Assembly (NCBI GenBank): GCA_021776145.1
Contig: JAJFGM010000228.1
Location: forward strand, 1 to 9,461
Length of the DNA stretch: 9,461 bases
Direction: 5' to 3'
Source of the DNA: Kiloniellaceae bacterium
Lineage (GTDB): Bacteria > Pseudomonadota > Alphaproteobacteria > Kiloniellales > Kiloniellaceae
The position numbers and the translations under genes are program-made. Shown here one piece after another: positions 7,051-9,461 of this stretch (positions within the stretch are counted from its first letter, which is position 1; the number at the start of each line of letters is the position of its first letter). The notes beneath the pieces were generated by a model that saw only the letters and a list, made by a program, of their open reading frames with translations, was not told the DNA's origin and did not search any database.

Positions 7051-7407
7051 TATCGGCTCCTTTGCTTGCCATCGGATTCCCGTGTTTCACCCGAACGGCC
7101 GTATGTCGCTTACATAGTCGTCGTTCCGGACGTTTCGATAAAGAGCCGGCGCGCGCCGACGAAGACGAATCCGACGGTGCGGTTCGCGCCGGCCGTGCCG
7201 TTTTTCAGTCGGATTGGAAGAGTCAGAACCGGCCGAGTTAAACATAAACCGGGATGGGATCCGGTCAACTCGGGCTTGTAAAAATGAAAACCAAATCAAT
7301 TTTAGTTAAGTGAAATTAATACATGCTCAATGTCTGTGGGATACATTCCCAGCTTCGGTCGATTTTTGGCTTCATGCATATAAGTGCAGTAGGTCGGCGA
7401 GAACAGG
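7051..7407. promoter_or_regulatory. Divergent intergenic region with AT-rich core, likely promoters for both flanking genes
   Basis: This 357-bp gap separates the divergent aspartate dehydrogenase and HD-GYP genes and contains no convincing gene. Its part from about 7276 to 7320 is strikingly AT-rich compared with the rest of the window, as expected for a promoter or UP-type element. Two inverted repeats with the same 5-5-5 layout are present: TATGT/ACATA at 7102-7116, overlapping a TATGTA -10-like hexamer on the minus strand, and TGGGA/TCCCA at 7337-7351. A TATAAG -10-like hexamer lies at 7379-7384 on the plus strand, but no good -35 partner is seen. All site calls are by eye. Confidence 0.45.
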
Positions 7408-8538
7408 ATGAACTCACAAGCCTCGGCGAAGGCAAGCGCCACGCCCGAAAGTGTCACACAGGATAAGATCCTGATGGCGTGGGGCAATATCAGCACGACC
7501 TCCGCCATTCACAAGTCGCTCGGCCAGTCTTTCGATGTCAGTTGGGCCAATCACGGCAAGAACGCGCTGGCCACCCTCGAAAGCGAGCCGATCACGACCG
7601 CTATTCTCGACGCGCGCCTACCGTCGGTTGACGGTTATACCATCGCCCGCCAGATCAAGGCGATGAACGAGAGTTCGCCGCCGCAAGTTTTGCTGGTGGT
7701 GCAAGGCGATGCCAGGCGTGCCATCGCGGCCCGCGACGCCGGCGAGATCGATGCCTTTCTCGTTGAGCCCTTCACCGACGGTGCCTTTCTTTCGGCGTTC
7801 TGGGAGATGCGCGACCGCTTGGCCGAACGCCGTTGGGACTCGCTCAACAAATTACAGGCGAGCCTGTTGAAGGTCACCAAACGCAACATCAAGCGCATGG
7901 TGGACCAGTCGTCTGAAGGCGGCGGCATCGACTATGGCTTGGTGCGCGAGTGCAGCGCCGTCGCTGTCGAGGCGGCGCGTTCGAATGACCTGCAGGGTGT
8001 CCTGGAGGAATTGAAGAACCACCATAGTTACACTTTCGTGCATTCCCTGAGCGTGGCTTCGCTGATGGCGATATTCGGTGCCCATATCGGACTCGGCAAC
8101 GCCGATGTCGAGATGCTGGCCCAGGCGGGGCTGGTGCACGATCTTGGCAAAGCGATGGTCTGTCTCGATATTCTCGACAAGCCGGCCAAGCTGAACGACG
8201 AGGAATGGGAAAATATGCGGCGCCATCCGCGCGCGTCCGGCGAGATTCTTCGCGCCACGCGGGGTACGCCGCCGGAAGTTCTCTTCGCCGCGGAGCGTCA
8301 CCATGAAAAGCTCGATGGCAGCGGCTATCCCTTTGGGCTGTCCGGGGCCGAGATCGACGACGTCGGACGAATTTCGGCGATCTGCGATGTCTATTCGGCG
8401 CTCATCGAGAAGCGTGCCTATAAAGCGCCGATGGAACCCAAGCAGGCGGCCGAGATTCTTACCGGCATGGCTGGCCACCACCTCGACCCGGATCTGGTGC
8501 CAAGGTTCCTCGAGTTGGTATGGGACGGCAAGTTTTAG
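7408..8538 (+). CDS. Receiver-like/HD-GYP domain protein, predicted cyclic-di-GMP phosphodiesterase
   Basis: This 376-residue cytoplasmic protein joins an N-terminal receiver-like domain (about 19-135), a helical linker (about 136-195), and a C-terminal HD-GYP domain (about 200-370) that should hydrolyse cyclic di-GMP. The HD-GYP residues look complete: His212, the HD pair His244-Asp245 in LVHDLGK with Lys248, His273, His298-His299, then DGSGYP (303-308) holding the GYP triplet, and Asp327 in ICDVYSAL. The receiver is unusual: Asp68 in AILDARLP fits the phosphoacceptor, but the acidic pair expected near 24-25 is Ala-Trp, the switch Thr/Ser position is Gln99, and the conserved Lys is Glu120 in FLVEPF. 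It is probably not phosphorylated in the normal way. An in-frame stop at 7390-7392 makes ATG 7408 the earliest start; its ribosome binding site (GAGAA, 7399-7403) is weak. The hemerythrin gene follows 94 bp downstream. Confidence 0.9.
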   Translation: MNSQASAKASATPESVTQDKILMAWGNISTTSAIHKSLGQSFDVSWANHGKNALATLESEPITTAILDARLPSVDGYTIARQIKAMNESSPPQVLLVVQGDARRAIAARDAGEIDAFLVEPFTDGAFLSAFWEMRDRLAERRWDSLNKLQASLLKVTKRNIKRMVDQSSEGGGIDYGLVRECSAVAVEAARSNDLQGVLEELKNHHSYTFVHSLSVASLMAIFGAHIGLGNADVEMLAQAGLVHDLGKAMVCLDILDKPAKLNDEEWENMRRHPRASGEILRATRGTPPEVLFAAERHHEKLDGSGYPFGLSGAEIDDVGRISAICDVYSALIEKRAYKAPMEPKQAAEILTGMAGHHLDPDLVPRFLELVWDGKF

Positions 8539-8569
8539 CTGCCCACGAATCGCCGCCTGCCGCCTAGAA

Positions 8570-8583
8570 TTGACGGCGGTCAA
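8570..8583 (+). promoter_or_regulatory. FNR/ANR/DNR-type operator upstream of the hemerythrin gene
   Basis: TTGAC-GGCG-GTCAA is a perfect palindrome matching the Crp/Fnr-family half-site (TTGAt/c) in the spacing used by FNR, ANR and DNR. It is centred at 8576.5. If it works as a class II activator site at -41.5, transcription would begin near 8618, with a -10 at about 8606-8611, where an A/T-only stretch AAAAAT lies. The start codon at 8633 would follow a short leader. The site also overlaps a GC-rich hairpin-like stretch after the HD-GYP gene, so part of the symmetry could be coincidental. Confidence 0.6.
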
Positions 8584-8632
8584 GGCAGAAACCACTCCTC
8601 GCTGCAAAAATTAGGCAAGTGTGGAGTGCGAG

Positions 8633-9208
8633 ATGCCGTCTGATGCGACGAAATCGGGTGACCACCAGGAACAGGCTGGCGTCGTCGAAGCGATTCCGGA
8701 GAACCTCTTTCGCGAGCCCATCGACTTCCTCTTCGCCGATCATTTCCGCCAACGCTGTATCTGCAATGCCCTGGAGGAACTGACCACCGACCCGGACGAT
8801 CCGGCGCGCCACAGGAAAGCCCGAGGCATCCTTGCCTATCTGGAGCATGATCTGCCGCTGCACGTCGCCGACGAGGAGGAGGATCTCTTCGCGCTGCTTG
8901 GTCAGCGCTGCCGCAGGGAGGATGAGCTGGAGCGGATTACCGCAAGACTCGCCGCCGAACACCAGCATGACGACACCTACCTTGCCGCGATCAAGTTCGA
9001 TCTCGGGCGTCTGACGGCGCAGCAGGCCCTCGACAACGAAACTGAGTTCATCGAACGCGTCCGCGCGTTCGTCCAGGCGCAACGCCTCCATTTCGCGTAC
9101 GAAAACGCAACGCTGTTGCCGCTGGCGCGGCTACGCCTGACGGTGCGAGACAAGCTGCAACTTGGCCGTAGCTTCGCGGCGCGCCGTGGCGCGGCTTATC
9201 CGGAATAG
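8633..9208 (+). CDS. Hemerythrin HHE domain-containing protein
   Basis: This 191-residue, mostly helical soluble protein has the spaced His/Glu pattern of a hemerythrin four-helix bundle with a non-heme di-iron site. Candidate ligands are His37 in FLFADHF, His77 and Glu81 in LPLHVADEEEDLF, His110 in LAAEHQHDD, and His153 and Glu157 in LHFAYENATLLPLA. Bacterial hemerythrin-domain proteins bind or sense O2, NO or iron, or protect against oxidative and nitrosative stress; which applies here is not readable. I prefer the ATG at 8633 because GGAG at 8623-8626 precedes it by six bases; an in-frame GTG at 8621 would add four residues. A Crp/Fnr-type operator lies 50 bp upstream, and a Crp/Fnr regulator gene ends convergently 29 bp downstream. 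Together these suggest control by oxygen limitation or nitric oxide. Confidence 0.82.
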   Translation: MPSDATKSGDHQEQAGVVEAIPENLFREPIDFLFADHFRQRCICNALEELTTDPDDPARHRKARGILAYLEHDLPLHVADEEEDLFALLGQRCRREDELERITARLAAEHQHDDTYLAAIKFDLGRLTAQQALDNETEFIERVRAFVQAQRLHFAYENATLLPLARLRLTVRDKLQLGRSFAARRGAAYPE

Positions 9209-9237
9209 GCTGTCGCGGGCGACCAGGCTCTGAGGGG

Positions 9238-9461
9238 TCAGCGCCGGCCGTCGCCGAAGCCCTTGAGGGCGGCGACGTCGGGTATGTCCACCATGCCACC
9301 GTTCGATTCGACACCGTAGCGGCGCAGTTTGGCGAGGGAGCGGGAGAAGGTCTCCGGCTGCATTCCAAGTCGACCAGCGATGAGGGCCTTGTCGAGGGGA
9401 AGCTGAACGACGACAGGTCCGTCGTCGGCCGATGCCAGCTTACAAAGAAATCCGGCGACCC
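9238..9461 (-). CDS. Crp/Fnr-family transcriptional regulator, C-terminal fragment
   Basis: The minus strand encodes 73 residues ending at a TGA at 9240-9238, with the gene continuing beyond the window edge. The fragment starts inside the C-terminal DNA-binding domain. VAGFLCKL continues the helix typical of Crp/Fnr proteins, and VVVQLPLDKALIAGRLGMQP followed by ETFSRSLAKLRRYGV forms the winged helix-turn-helix, with ETFSRSLAKL as the recognition helix. A GGMVDIPDVAAL stretch forms the wing and last helix. The wording resembles FNR/DNR/NnrR-type regulators of alphaproteobacteria, but the sensor domain (Fe-S cysteines, heme pocket or cAMP site) is outside the window, so the signal cannot be named. 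The gene converges on the hemerythrin gene, whose promoter region carries a matching type of operator. Confidence 0.85.
   Translation of the reverse strand, partial: VAGFLCKLASADDGPVVVQLPLDKALIAGRLGMQPETFSRSLAKLRRYGVESNGGMVDIPDVAALKGFGDGRR

Noticed and set aside
6376..7281. A 301-codon plus-strand frame opposite aspartate dehydrogenase
   Set aside because: Antisense to a gene with clear family signatures and without motifs of its own.
7087..7299. A 70-codon minus-strand frame in the divergent intergenic region
   Set aside because: Arg-rich, no ribosome binding site that I can see, no motif, and it crosses into the AT-rich promoter-like stretch.
7852..8607. A 251-codon minus-strand frame opposite the HD-GYP gene
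   Set aside because: Antisense shadow; no domain seen, and the plus strand holds a complete HD-GYP signature.
9212..9223. GTCGC-GG-GCGAC palindrome between the convergent hemerythrin and Crp/Fnr genes as a terminator
   Set aside because: The loop is too short, or the stem only four bases if the loop is opened, and no T-run follows on either strand.
9048..9368. A 106-codon minus-strand frame across the end of the hemerythrin gene and the Crp/Fnr gene
   Set aside because: The Crp/Fnr helix-turn-helix is read in another minus-strand frame; this frame gives a Pro/Arg/Ala-rich product.

Overview
The window is GC-rich, gene-dense bacterial DNA with strong third-position GC bias. Families and codon habits suggest a free-living alphaproteobacterium, perhaps Rhodospirillales-like: Crp/Fnr regulator, bacterial hemerythrin, DMGDH/GcvT-type oxidoreductase, L-aspartate dehydrogenase, DM13 protein. 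That placement is inference; there is no rRNA, tRNA or other marker gene. I see no insertion sequence, CRISPR array, RNA gene or phage gene.

Region 1 (1-4531, all +) holds four genes: the C-terminal end of an M24 'pita-bread' enzyme, a dimethylglycine/sarcosine dehydrogenase-like flavoenzyme with a GcvT tail, an MFS transporter, and a membrane-anchored DM13 protein. The first two are 57 bp apart and probably co-transcribed. The gap before the MFS gene (2636-2721) can be folded by hand into a long interrupted hairpin ending just before the ribosome binding site. The likely theme is uptake and oxidation of an N-methylated compound, with methyl groups passing to tetrahydrofolate.

Region 2 (4568-7050, all -) is convergent with region 1. 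In transcription order it holds L-aspartate dehydrogenase, a 63-residue protein with a putative Cys2-His-Cys zinc site, and a mandelate-racemase-subgroup enolase-superfamily enzyme closest in my memory to D-galactarolactone cycloisomerase. The enolase-superfamily start is reassigned to a GTG at 5740. An AT-rich divergent intergenic region (7051-7407) follows.

Region 3 (7408-9461) holds an HD-GYP cyclic-di-GMP phosphodiesterase with a degenerate receiver domain (+), a hemerythrin-domain protein (+), and, convergent with it, the C-terminal end of a Crp/Fnr regulator (-). A perfect FNR/ANR/DNR-type palindrome lies upstream of the hemerythrin gene at a spacing that fits a class II activated promoter. 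This makes region 3 a candidate oxygen- or nitric-oxide-responsive module with a link to c-di-GMP signalling.

I found no obviously new defence or mobile system. The most interesting leads are the FNR-box/hemerythrin/HD-GYP/Crp-Fnr cluster, the degenerate receiver, the structured leader before the MFS gene, and the small zinc-site protein.
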